From: DATLXU01 sp035575515 | GTDB lineage: Bacteria > Acidobacteriota > Blastocatellia > UBA7656 | Reading direction: 5' to 3' | DNA length: 21,895 bases | Assembly (NCBI GenBank): GCA_035575515.1 | Contig: DATLXU010000040.1 | Location: 1-21,895 of the forward strand | Shown: positions 13,380-21,895 of the stretch, in pieces | How positions within the stretch are numbered: the stretch's first letter is position 1 | How the letters are laid out: the number at the start of each line of letters is the position of its first letter | Program-made: the position numbers and the translations under genes | Notes under the pieces: model-generated | Told to the model about the DNA's origin: nothing | Database searches by the model: none | The model's input: only the letters and a program-made list of their open reading frames with translations

Positions 13380-15221
13380 CTACCATGAATAAACTACGCG
13401 CTCAATCATCATCGCGCCATTGCGCTCGCGCCTCATGCGCATCTCGCGTATGGCCGAAGCCGAAACCAGACTCGACAGGTTCTCGCTGAAGAAGCTCACG
13501 TTCGCTTCACCCTCTTCCTCTTCGCTGTCCGCGGGCTTTGCTTCCGTTTTGCCGTCGAGCTTCGTCATCAGCTTATCGAACACGGGCTTTGCATCCGCTA
13601 TTCGCACAACTGCGTACATCGAAACCGGGCCGTCAACGCGAGCCACGTCTGTCGCGGGCGCGGTTGCGGCTTGAAGAATGTCGTGCGCGAACTCCTTGTT
13701 CGACGCCAGCACAAGATATTTGCCCGAAACCGCGTAGGCCGCGCCCTGCTCAAGGAGCGATTGCGCGACGTAACGCACGCTCGCTTCTTCCTGCCACGCA
13801 AGCTGAGGCTGAATCCCGGTGATGACGTATCGAGCGCGCATCTCATCTATTATCGCGCGCTCAAGCGCGTTGCGATCAAGGCCCGCTCCCGCCATCTCGA
13901 TTACAACCGCGCGCTCGAAGCGAACGAACGGGCTTGAGGCGCTTGCTTTCGAGCGAATAATCTCAGAGTAAGCGGCGGGCGATAGTTTATCGAGAATGGC
14001 CGCAACCGCTTTCGCGAATCGCTCATCTTCTTCCGACGACTGAGGGCGTTTCTTAGACGGCGCGCGACCGCCCTGTCTTAACGCTTGCTCGTCGTCAACG
14101 TCCATATCGAATCGCGCATCGAGTCGACCGTATCGTTCGCCTCGCGGACGGCTCTCCTCTTCACCATCGCTTGACTCAGTATAGCTGTGATCGGGAGGCA
14201 CCCCCTGCGCCTGAGCTTCATCGGGCAGCTTGCCGAAAAACGCCTGCGATACGGTCGCGCCCAACCCTTTGTCCTTCGTGTGAACCTCTATGAATTGAGC
14301 ATCTGCGGGAGCGAACTTCATCAACGCGCTGACTTGATTTGCAGCAAGCACACTGCCCCCCGCGCCCTGATCTCCGCCTCCCAGCTTGAACCATCGATGT
14401 TCGTTCAAGCCTTCGGGCGTGATTCGCAAATCAACGAGGCCGCTTTCGATATTTGCGAGCGCGCCCCCGACGTTGTGATGAATCCAGTAATTGTTGAAGT
14501 GGCGATTCTGATTGAGCCGCGTTTGATCGAGCCACAAAGTCAGCTCGTGCGGACTGAACCCGCGCGCCTGACCGGCAAGCGCCATCACGTCCACAAGCAA
14601 TGAATCATCGGCAGGCGCTTTCGCATTCTTGAGAGCGCGAATCATCAAGCCTTCGGTCGTCGTCAGAATGAGCTTGTTGCCGGTGTGCGCGAAGCAGAAC
14701 TGCTGATTGAGTCGCCCTCCGTCGCTCGTCACGTCGCGCACATAATAGACGCTGCCGTCGGCTGAGCGCTCTTCAAACTGAGGCGCGAGCTTGAACATTG
14801 ACGTTGCAATCGCCCGCTCGCGCGAAACCTCCGTCACGAAGACCATTTCGAGTTTGCCGATGTCGTAGATTGAGACAGCCGAAAGCCCGCCCGCAAGCTC
14901 GGCCACTCGCGCCTCGTTCAAGCCGAACCCGACCGCTTTTTCAAAATCGTTCATGCGGTCCTGCAGCTTGAGGTAAACGCGCGAGTGCGTGAACGCGGTG
15001 TAGCTTTTGCTCTTGTAGAATCGATCGCGCACAGGCGACGCCATCCACGTCTTCATCAGAGCATTGAGGTCGCGCGCCTGAACATAGACGAGCGCGCCGC
15101 GCGGCATCACGCCCGCGAGCCTCATCTGTTCAGCGATTGGCCGCTGCGGTTGTCCGTCCGAACGATGCCACAGCGCAACTATCGCCAGAATTATTGTCGC
15201 GATCATTCTGTTGGTCTTCAT
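13380..15221 (-). CDS. Exported protein of unknown function, 613 residues
   Basis: The N-terminus MKTNRMIATIILAIVALWHRSDGQ looks like a signal peptide, so the protein is probably periplasmic or secreted. The following LAGVMPRGALVYVQARDLNALMK stretch and the repeated beta-alpha pattern recall DUF3352-type proteins that treat themselves as two similar halves, but I do not recognise a definite family. A highly charged, probably disordered segment in the middle (SSDGEEESRPRGERYGRLDA to SKKRPQSSEEDE, about residues 350-410) separates the two halves. Near the C-terminus comes another acidic stretch, DSEEEEGEAN. No catalytic motif, lipobox or membrane helix beyond the signal is visible. GAGG lies 8 bases before the ATG. 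It is 93 bp downstream of the giant TPR gene on the same strand and may be co-transcribed with it. Confidence 0.7.
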   Translation of the reverse strand: MKTNRMIATIILAIVALWHRSDGQPQRPIAEQMRLAGVMPRGALVYVQARDLNALMKTWMASPVRDRFYKSKSYTAFTHSRVYLKLQDRMNDFEKAVGFGLNEARVAELAGGLSAVSIYDIGKLEMVFVTEVSRERAIATSMFKLAPQFEERSADGSVYYVRDVTSDGGRLNQQFCFAHTGNKLILTTTEGLMIRALKNAKAPADDSLLVDVMALAGQARGFSPHELTLWLDQTRLNQNRHFNNYWIHHNVGGALANIESGLVDLRITPEGLNEHRWFKLGGGDQGAGGSVLAANQVSALMKFAPADAQFIEVHTKDKGLGATVSQAFFGKLPDEAQAQGVPPDHSYTESSDGEEESRPRGERYGRLDARFDMDVDDEQALRQGGRAPSKKRPQSSEEDERFAKAVAAILDKLSPAAYSEIIRSKASASSPFVRFERAVVIEMAGAGLDRNALERAIIDEMRARYVITGIQPQLAWQEEASVRYVAQSLLEQGAAYAVSGKYLVLASNKEFAHDILQAATAPATDVARVDGPVSMYAVVRIADAKPVFDKLMTKLDGKTEAKPADSEEEEGEANVSFFSENLSSLVSASAIREMRMRRERNGAMMIERVVYSW

Positions 15222-15314
15222 AACCTGATCCTCAGACTAAACGTCAATTCAGAAACAAAGCATTGCGAGGCTTATTCGCATGCTCCCCAATCAATTCTCC
15301 GGGCTACCCGCGCA

Positions 15315-18300
15315 TCAAGAACCAATCAAGCGCGAGGCGTAAATTGGTCCGGTCGTGTTGGCTCTGTCAATGCGAAGCTGGCTTGCTTTCTTCACCTGCC
15401 GCGCGCGGTCTGCCGCTTCTATCTCGGCAAGCCGCTTTTCAATCGCAGCCCTCTCTTCAGGTCGCGCGGCCTGCGCTGCGCTCGCGCGAGCGGCAATTAT
15501 CGCTTTGTCATACTGGCCCAATCGCGCGAACGATTCGGAGAGCGCCGCGAGCAGACTGCCGTTAACCTTCGCGTTTGCCGATTCGTTCAGGTCGGCAATC
15601 GTGCGCAAGCCGTCGCTCTTTTCTCGCGCCGCAAGCAAGGACGGCTCGAAGGCGACTTCTTGCGATGCTTGCGTCTGGCCGGAACTCTCGCTTTCAGAAT
15701 TGCTCGCGCCGATTAACGAAGGCCTTCCGCCCGGCTCGCCTTCGGCCAGTTGAATCGCAGCCGCATCGCGCCCCACCCGATTGTAGAGTAGAATCAACTG
15801 AGCGCGAGGACCGGGCGCGCGAAATGCTATCGCGTCGGTCATCGTGCCGTCAGCATCGAGGTAGATCGCCTGCTCGAAGCTCATCACCGCATCAGCATTG
15901 CGGCCCGCAGCAAGCGAAATCAATCCGAGCTTCATCTGCGCGACGGCGGCGAGCGAGCCAGATTTCAATAGCGCAAGCGTCGCGCGCGCCTCATCAGGTT
16001 TGCCAGCAGCTTCGCTCGTGGCTGCTCGCGCAAGCATCGCCCCGAAATCTCCAGTCACGATGCGAGCATCGAACTGCGATGAAGCCTGAGATGCAAGCGC
16101 GGGGTTCGCGCGAACTATTTCTCCCGTGACTTCGGCGGCCTGAGCGCGAATGCTGTTTGGCGTCGTTCGCTCGACGGTCAACGCAACCAGTTGATTGATT
16201 GCATCCGCCGCTCGATTTCCAGCGGCCATCGCGCGGGCAAGCTCCAATTTATTTTGAGCGTCTTCGGGATTGGCGCGTGCAATCTGCTGGCGGAATTCAA
16301 CCGCTTCCACGTATCGCTTGATTCGCGCGGCGGTTTCCGCCGCAAGCTGCAACGCTTTCAGGTTGTCGGTTGACCGCTCAACCAACTGGCGCAGCAACCG
16401 CGCGGCTTCATCTGCGCGCCCGCGCCGCGCTTCAAGCTCGGCAAGCCCCGCGAGGCTTGCGTCATCTGCAAAGCGCGAGTGAACCGCCTTGCTGTAAGCG
16501 TCATAAAGCAGCGCGTCCGCTTCCGCGTCTTTATGCTCTGCGACAAGCAGCGCGTAAGCCTTCAGGCATTGCTCGTGCGCACCGTTGATCTCTTCCTGAG
16601 TCTCGTACTGATCCTCTTCGCCGCTCGACGGTTTCTGCTCAACACCTGTCGTCTTATTCAATCCGCAGTAAGCGCGAAGCTCAGCCATCGCTTTCGTCGC
16701 GTCGCTTCCGGCTCTCAATTCAATGAGCGCAGCGGCAAGCGGCAGCCACGTGTAATGGTCTTCGGAGTAATCGTCTTCGCCTCGCTCTTCAAGCGCGAGT
16801 TCGAGGTCGCGCTGTTGGTCGCGAATCGTTGTGACGAGCAACCGCGCTTCATCGAACGAGCGAGCGCGAATCAGATAATCTATGAACCGGCGGCGGAAAT
16901 CGCTAAGGTCCTTCGCGGGATAAACGTATCCGCCGCTGCTGTAGTAGCCATTCTCATACTCATCGGTTCCGAAAACCGAAGCGGCCACATCCGACAATCG
17001 CTGATGAATCGTGCGATAGATGCTTGCGAGCGCCGCCTCAGGCAACAGGCTTTCTTGAATCAGCATCTGCCCAATTGATGTATTGCCCGGCAACTGCGTG
17101 ATGGTCGTGTGGAAGAAGGTCGCCACGTCGCTTATCAATCGCTGGTCGCCCGCAGCGCGGCTGGCAATCTCTCGAATCAGCGGCTCGATGGCTTGAACCT
17201 TCGCGCGCTCATCTTCGTTGCGGCTCTTGCGATTGATGAAAGCGAGCATGAAATTTTGAACCTGCGGCAACGCCTCGCGCAGCATCCCGTGATCGGCCAT
17301 CACTCGCAGATAAAGTTGCGCGTCTTCGACCGAGACTCGGCCTGCCATAAGGCTGTTCCACGCATCCATCGCGCCTTTGCGGTCGCCTCGCGCAAACGCA
17401 ATCGAGCCGCGCATAAGCGTTACAGTCCTGTCGTTTGGATCAATCTCGCCCGCAAGCGCGTTGTGCTCGGCGGCGTGCGTCGGGTCTTTGCGATCAAGAT
17501 AAAATGCCGCAAGCTCCAACTGCGCCTGCGAGTTCAAAGGATGGCCTTCGATTTCGGCGACCGCATAGCGGCGGCTCTCTGCGGCGCGCGACTCGGTGAG
17601 CGCCAGCCAGTAGCCGTAATTGCGCGCCTCTATGAACCAGTCGTCGCCGATGAGCGTCTCGCTTGAGTTGACTTTGCGCTTGAGCATCTGCCCGATGGGG
17701 CGAATGTCGAGCGCGGCTTTGAAGAAGCCTTCGGTTTCAGGCGAAGTGTCTTTCAGGAACAATCCCACTTCCGCGTTGCGCGCGGCGACCCACGCGGGCG
17801 AGAAGCTCGACTTCACGCTCGCGATTGCTTTTTGAGCGAGCGCCTTCTCGCCTTTTTCGACGAGGAAGTTTATGACCTGTAGCTGGTGCGGGTTTGGAGT
17901 TGAAGCAATCTGCTCAAGTTCGCTTCGCATCCCCGCCGAATGAAGCAGCGTGAGATAACGATCAATCCAGGCGAGCGACTCAGGACTCATTACGACTGCG
18001 CCGCTCTCCATCTGATACGCGCGGCGCAGCGCCGCAAGCTCGCGGTCGCGGTCGCCAAGCAGTCGGTACTGATTCGCCATCTGATTTTGATAATCGAATC
18101 GGTCTTTGAACTGGTCGCGCGCGTGCTCGGCTTCCAAAACTTCTGCCGCGCGAGAGTAGGCCGCGTGCCGGTTATAGAAACTGACGAGCGCGCGAAGCTC
18201 CGAGTAGTAAACCGAAGAGGCCGCGCTGAAATTCGATTGAGCCTGCGCTCGCTCCGTCGCGTTCGCGCTTGCAAGGCCCGGCGCATAAAGTTGCCGCTGC

Positions 18301-21300
18301 GCATAAGCGAGGTCTTTCATTCGTGCCTGTATCTTTTCTTCGACCGTGACCAGATTCGCGCCGCGCGCAATTCCGAGATACCGCCGCAGCGATTCCATAT
18401 CGGCGTAGTTTGTCAGCCGCGCAATCGAAGCCTCGACTGCCGACGCGAGCGACGCGGCTTCGGTCGGGCTTGCGTAATCAATGACACCGCGCCCAAAGTC
18501 CGCGCGCATCGTCTGGTCAATCGCGCTCACGATTGATTTGGCTTTCCAGCCATCGGTGTCCTGCGAGTTATCGCCTATGGCCGAGTATTGCGCGCGCATC
18601 CGCTCAATCTTTTGATACGCAGACGAGGCGGGTTCGCTGCGAACGAGCGCGCGTATGTACCCGGCTACGTCTTCCGAGCCGACCACCTCGTCTTTCAAAG
18701 TCTTCGGCAGCCGCGCGAATATCTCAGAGTAAATGCGCGCCGCATCGCCATTCAGGCCCCACGCGGCGAGCTGCTCGACCAGTCTGAACTGAGCGTATGC
18801 GCTCTGATTCTGTTTAGCTGCGAGCGCCTGACGGATTGTTTGAATCGCATCATCTCGCTTGCCCTGCCGGATTTGAATGCGCGCTATCTCGACAAGCCAC
18901 GACGGGTCGCGGCCAGCAAGCGCCCACCCGTCGCGCAGCGCGGCAATGGCTTCGTCAAATCGGCGCTGCCGCGCAAGCGTCGATGCAAGTGCGAGTCTCA
19001 AATCCGACCGCTGCGGCTCGTTCGCTACGGCAGCGCGATACTGATCGGTCGCGCTCGCAAGGTCGCCGCGTCGTTCATATATGCGCGCAAGCACAAGCTG
19101 CCACCGATAATTCTTGAACGATTCTTTCGAGAGCTTCTCGTAATAACCGACGAGCCGGTCAACCAGATTATGTCTTTCGGCATAATCAATCGTTGCGGCG
19201 AGCCGGTCAGCGTCTTCGGGAACCTGATTGATGATTTCTATCTGTTGATCGAGCGAATCTGAATACTTGCCCAGACCGTCGAGCGTCGCAGCCATTCCGG
19301 CGCGAAGCTCTGCGACGCGCGATTTCAGCTCGTCGCCCGCAAGCCCCGATTCGCGCGCGTCTTTGAACGCTTCGTCATAGAGCGCGGCCAATTCGTTCAG
19401 CCTGTTTTCAGCGCCGAGCGTCTTCGCCAGTTCGCTGAAGACTTCGGTGTCGGCGCGGTTCTCGTTATAAAAAGCGCGCAGCGTCGCTTCGGCATCCGCG
19501 GGCTTGCCTGCCTCAACAAGCCTTCGCGCGTATTGCAAAGTCAGCGCGCGGCGATTCGGCCCGCGCGCTCGTTCGAGGCTTCGCTTGTATAGAACAAGCG
19601 CGCGGTCTTTCAATCCTGCGCGCCAGTAGAATTGCGAACTCTCTTCAATCACGCCGACGTTCGCTGGATAGTCAGCCGTGAGCTTGTCAATGATTGCGAT
19701 TGCCTCATCGCGCTTGCCGTGACGTTCGAGGAACGACGCCTGCTGCAAGCGGTACATCATCGCTTCGCGCTCGTCGCGCGCGGCGTTCGTGAGCCGCGCC
19801 AGAACTTGCTGTTCGTCTTCAGGTCGGAGTATCCAGCGGAACAGGTCGCGAACCGTTTCGAGAAACGCGACATCCTTCATTCGATCAACTTCACTGCGCA
19901 AGAGCGTGAGCGCATCTGCCTGATGGTCGCGCTCGGCCTGATAAAACGCGTAGCCGATTATCAACTGCCAATCGCTCGGATTTGCAGCGTGAGCTTGCTG
20001 GTAAGCGGCAGCTATTCTTTCGGGCATCCCTTTGCGGCGCGCGAGCTGCGCGAGTCTCCTGGTTACAGTGTCGCGGCCCACGCCCGGCTCGTTCAGGACT
20101 TTCACGTACTCGGCGACTGCGGCGTCCATGTCGCCTTTGCCTTCATAGACCGCGCCCATTCGATAAGCGTAAATCGCAGGATCGCCCGTGACATTTCTCA
20201 ACTCGCGGAAGACGCGCAGCGCGTCATCGAATTGATAATAGTCCCAATAAACGGTTGCGACTTCGAGGTAAGTATTTCGCTCGCCCGGCTCAAGCTCGGT
20301 GAGCTTGTCCCACTGCCGGCCCGCGCGCTTGAAATCGCCAAGCTCAGCGAAGACTTCGCCCGCTTTGATTCGGTACTCGTGATTCGACGGATAGATGTCG
20401 GCCATCTTCGCAAGTACTGTGGCCGATTCTTCGTAGAACTTGTTGTCCTGCTGGCCGAACGAGCGCGTCAGATCAGCGAGCCTATCGGCGTACTGTCGCT
20501 GGCCGGGATACATCGCGACAAGCTGGCGATAAACATCTAACGCTTCATCGTAGTGCGACAACCATAGCGACGCGTCTGCGGCAAATACTTTGTAGGTGAA
20601 CTGCGCGGCCTGCTGCCGGGCTTGAGCGTAGCGGTCGCGCAATTGATTCTGCTTAGACAGCCACCCTAAATACGGATCACGAATCGAGCGATCCATGAAA
20701 TAGTATTGAGCCGACAGCTTCGCCCATTCAGGCACGTTGTGACTGCTCAGGTAAGTGAGCATTCCGCGAACGAAAAACAGATTGCGCGGGAAACGGTTGT
20801 GCGCAAGCGTGTAGAACTGATAAGCGAACTCTTCATCCCAGTTGAGGCTGTCGCCTTCGGCGGTTGCGCCGTAGCCTGCGAAGCGATAGAGGTATTCGGT
20901 GATCTCTTCTTCGTCGAAGATTGAAATCAGCTTGCGCGAGTATTGATTAAGCTCGCGCCCACGCTTCTGGCGAACGTACCAGCGCGCAAGGCGGTGATAC
21001 CAGGTGTTATTGTCGAACTGGCGAATCGCTGAGTTGTACGCTCTCAACTGCTCGTTTATAAGTTCGGCCTGACCGAGCCAGCGCAGGAATCTTTCGTAGA
21101 GTCCCTCTTCAGCCGGGTGCTTTTTGATCTCACTCCAGAAGAAGGCTGCCGTTTCGGTTTTCTTTTCATTTGCGGCGAACGACGCGACCATTCTTTCGAG
21201 TACGCTGCTGTAGGTCACGCGATTTTTGTCCGGGAGCACAAGGGTCGGTTCGCCCGTGTCTTCTTCATCGTCACCCGTGTCGTTCACGCTTGAGCCGCCG

Positions 21301-21895
21301 CCTTCGGTCGGGTCATAGGTGTCGCTGTAGGCTTCGATGCTGTAGCTTATCTTGTCAATCAAAGCATCAATCGCAGGCGAGCTGCCGTAAGTCCAGCGGC
21401 GCGCTTCCACAGGGATGAGCGGCTGACCTTTCGGGCGCGAGCGCGCGAGCCGGTCTAATAAATCAGCAAGTAGGAGCCGCTCGTTCGCGCGGTCTTTCAG
21501 CGCGACGTAAGAATCAGCCATGCGAAGCGTGACATCTGCAAAGCGCGGCGAGCTGGGATAAAGTTGGCGGAATTCGCGGCCCGCTTGAATCGCAAGCTGG
21601 TGCTCGCCGAGCGATGAGAAGACGTTGATGACGGCGAGGTACATTTCGCCCAACCGGTTTGATTGCGGGTACTCCTGCTTGAACGCGGTGAAGATGCGAT
21701 AGGCGAACGCACGATTGAAATAACCGGCAGCGGCTTTCTCTTCGGTGGCAAACTCCTGCGGCACGTTGTAGCCGGAAAGTATCAATGACAGCACGCCGTT
21801 AATCACGCCGGGATTCTGATCCACCTGCGCGATGTCTTTATAAAGAGAGAGGTCGCCCGCAGCCACGCGCGTTGGCGAGCCAGCCGCTTCGATCA
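15315..21895 (-). CDS. Giant TPR-repeat protein (5' end outside the window)
   Basis: The frame is open from the right window edge to a TGA at 15315, giving at least 2192 residues; the GTG at 21866 is not a real start because sense codons continue upstream (IEAAGSPTR). Almost the whole length is helical repeats of TPR type, with recurring patterns such as GEVFAELGDFKRAGRQWDKL, GAVYEGKGDMDAAVAEYVKV and ARIYERRGDLASATDQYRAA. Some 20 or more repeat units are likely. Acidic stretches (DDEEDTGEP, ERGEDDYSED) interrupt them. No enzyme domain is seen, so a scaffold for protein-protein contacts is likely. Large proteins of this type occur in Acidobacteriota with unknown role. Any signal peptide would be beyond the edge. 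Confidence 0.9.
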   Translation of the reverse strand, partial: IEAAGSPTRVAAGDLSLYKDIAQVDQNPGVINGVLSLILSGYNVPQEFATEEKAAAGYFNRAFAYRIFTAFKQEYPQSNRLGEMYLAVINVFSSLGEHQLAIQAGREFRQLYPSSPRFADVTLRMADSYVALKDRANERLLLADLLDRLARSRPKGQPLIPVEARRWTYGSSPAIDALIDKISYSIEAYSDTYDPTEGGGSSVNDTGDDEEDTGEPTLVLPDKNRVTYSSVLERMVASFAANEKKTETAAFFWSEIKKHPAEEGLYERFLRWLGQAELINEQLRAYNSAIRQFDNNTWYHRLARWYVRQKRGRELNQYSRKLISIFDEEEITEYLYRFAGYGATAEGDSLNWDEEFAYQFYTLAHNRFPRNLFFVRGMLTYLSSHNVPEWAKLSAQYYFMDRSIRDPYLGWLSKQNQLRDRYAQARQQAAQFTYKVFAADASLWLSHYDEALDVYRQLVAMYPGQRQYADRLADLTRSFGQQDNKFYEESATVLAKMADIYPSNHEYRIKAGEVFAELGDFKRAGRQWDKLTELEPGERNTYLEVATVYWDYYQFDDALRVFRELRNVTGDPAIYAYRMGAVYEGKGDMDAAVAEYVKVLNEPGVGRDTVTRRLAQLARRKGMPERIAAAYQQAHAANPSDWQLIIGYAFYQAERDHQADALTLLRSEVDRMKDVAFLETVRDLFRWILRPEDEQQVLARLTNAARDEREAMMYRLQQASFLERHGKRDEAIAIIDKLTADYPANVGVIEESSQFYWRAGLKDRALVLYKRSLERARGPNRRALTLQYARRLVEAGKPADAEATLRAFYNENRADTEVFSELAKTLGAENRLNELAALYDEAFKDARESGLAGDELKSRVAELRAGMAATLDGLGKYSDSLDQQIEIINQVPEDADRLAATIDYAERHNLVDRLVGYYEKLSKESFKNYRWQLVLARIYERRGDLASATDQYRAAVANEPQRSDLRLALASTLARQRRFDEAIAALRDGWALAGRDPSWLVEIARIQIRQGKRDDAIQTIRQALAAKQNQSAYAQFRLVEQLAAWGLNGDAARIYSEIFARLPKTLKDEVVGSEDVAGYIRALVRSEPASSAYQKIERMRAQYSAIGDNSQDTDGWKAKSIVSAIDQTMRADFGRGVIDYASPTEAASLASAVEASIARLTNYADMESLRRYLGIARGANLVTVEEKIQARMKDLAYAQRQLYAPGLASANATERAQAQSNFSAASSVYYSELRALVSFYNRHAAYSRAAEVLEAEHARDQFKDRFDYQNQMANQYRLLGDRDRELAALRRAYQMESGAVVMSPESLAWIDRYLTLLHSAGMRSELEQIASTPNPHQLQVINFLVEKGEKALAQKAIASVKSSFSPAWVAARNAEVGLFLKDTSPETEGFFKAALDIRPIGQMLKRKVNSSETLIGDDWFIEARNYGYWLALTESRAAESRRYAVAEIEGHPLNSQAQLELAAFYLDRKDPTHAAEHNALAGEIDPNDRTVTLMRGSIAFARGDRKGAMDAWNSLMAGRVSVEDAQLYLRVMADHGMLREALPQVQNFMLAFINRKSRNEDERAKVQAIEPLIREIASRAAGDQRLISDVATFFHTTITQLPGNTSIGQMLIQESLLPEAALASIYRTIHQRLSDVAASVFGTDEYENGYYSSGGYVYPAKDLSDFRRRFIDYLIRARSFDEARLLVTTIRDQQRDLELALEERGEDDYSEDHYTWLPLAAALIELRAGSDATKAMAELRAYCGLNKTTGVEQKPSSGEEDQYETQEEINGAHEQCLKAYALLVAEHKDAEADALLYDAYSKAVHSRFADDASLAGLAELEARRGRADEAARLLRQLVERSTDNLKALQLAAETAARIKRYVEAVEFRQQIARANPEDAQNKLELARAMAAGNRAADAINQLVALTVERTTPNSIRAQAAEVTGEIVRANPALASQASSQFDARIVTGDFGAMLARAATSEAAGKPDEARATLALLKSGSLAAVAQMKLGLISLAAGRNADAVMSFEQAIYLDADGTMTDAIAFRAPGPRAQLILLYNRVGRDAAAIQLAEGEPGGRPSLIGASNSESESSGQTQASQEVAFEPSLLAAREKSDGLRTIADLNESANAKVNGSLLAALSESFARLGQYDKAIIAARASAAQAARPEERAAIEKRLAEIEAADRARQVKKASQLRIDRANTTGPIYASRLIGS

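Noticed and set aside
18000..21000. Nucleotide-level tandem repeats in the TPR gene
   Set aside because: The repeats are visible only at the protein level as TPR motifs. I saw no long identical DNA repeats that would point to recent expansion.
1..21895. tRNA, rRNA, transposase or integrase genes
   Set aside because: I found no cloverleaf, ribosomal RNA segment or transposase/integrase motif on either strand; the only mobile-like elements are the short palindromes reported.

Overview
All supported genes in this window lie on the minus strand, so the biology reads from high to low coordinates. The mix of genes suggests an Acidobacteriota genome, perhaps class Blastocatellia. It has a very large TPR protein, a Hanks-type Ser/Thr kinase fused to an AAA ATPase and TPR repeats, a big secreted subtilase, and GC-rich DNA with many GCG/CGC triplets. 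This assignment comes from gene style, not from a marker gene.

Right half (about 21895 to 5345). A giant TPR-repeat protein runs off the right edge. It is followed by a 613-residue exported protein of unknown function. A 375-bp gap then holds two identical 37-bp repeats around one 34-bp spacer, which looks like a minimal CRISPR array without cas genes. Next come the kinase/ATPase/TPR signalling protein, a small predicted lipoprotein and a 1172-residue subtilisin-family protease. Two palindromic elements occur here. One (9454-9546) supplies the kinase stop codon. The other (8299-8383) is embedded in frame in the protease gene.

Left half (about 5344 to 350). The best-supported and most interesting part is a fluoride-response operon. 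It starts with a TTGACA-type promoter, a fluoride (crcB-motif) riboswitch whose helices and pseudoknot can be traced base by base, and an overlapping intrinsic terminator. Then follow the fluoride channel CrcB/FluC with a long C-terminal tail, a single DUF190 protein, a tandem DUF190 protein, a universal stress protein that is one base out of frame with a further DUF190 domain, and an MFS transporter. A DUF47 (PhoU-like) gene lies 103 bp further on and may or may not be in the same transcript. DUF190 proteins are PII-like, so four such domains plus a Usp domain behind a fluoride riboswitch suggest a regulatory or stress module attached to fluoride export. That role is inference.

The first 349 bases hold no convincing complete gene; a short open frame on the plus strand may be the end of a gene cut by the window edge.
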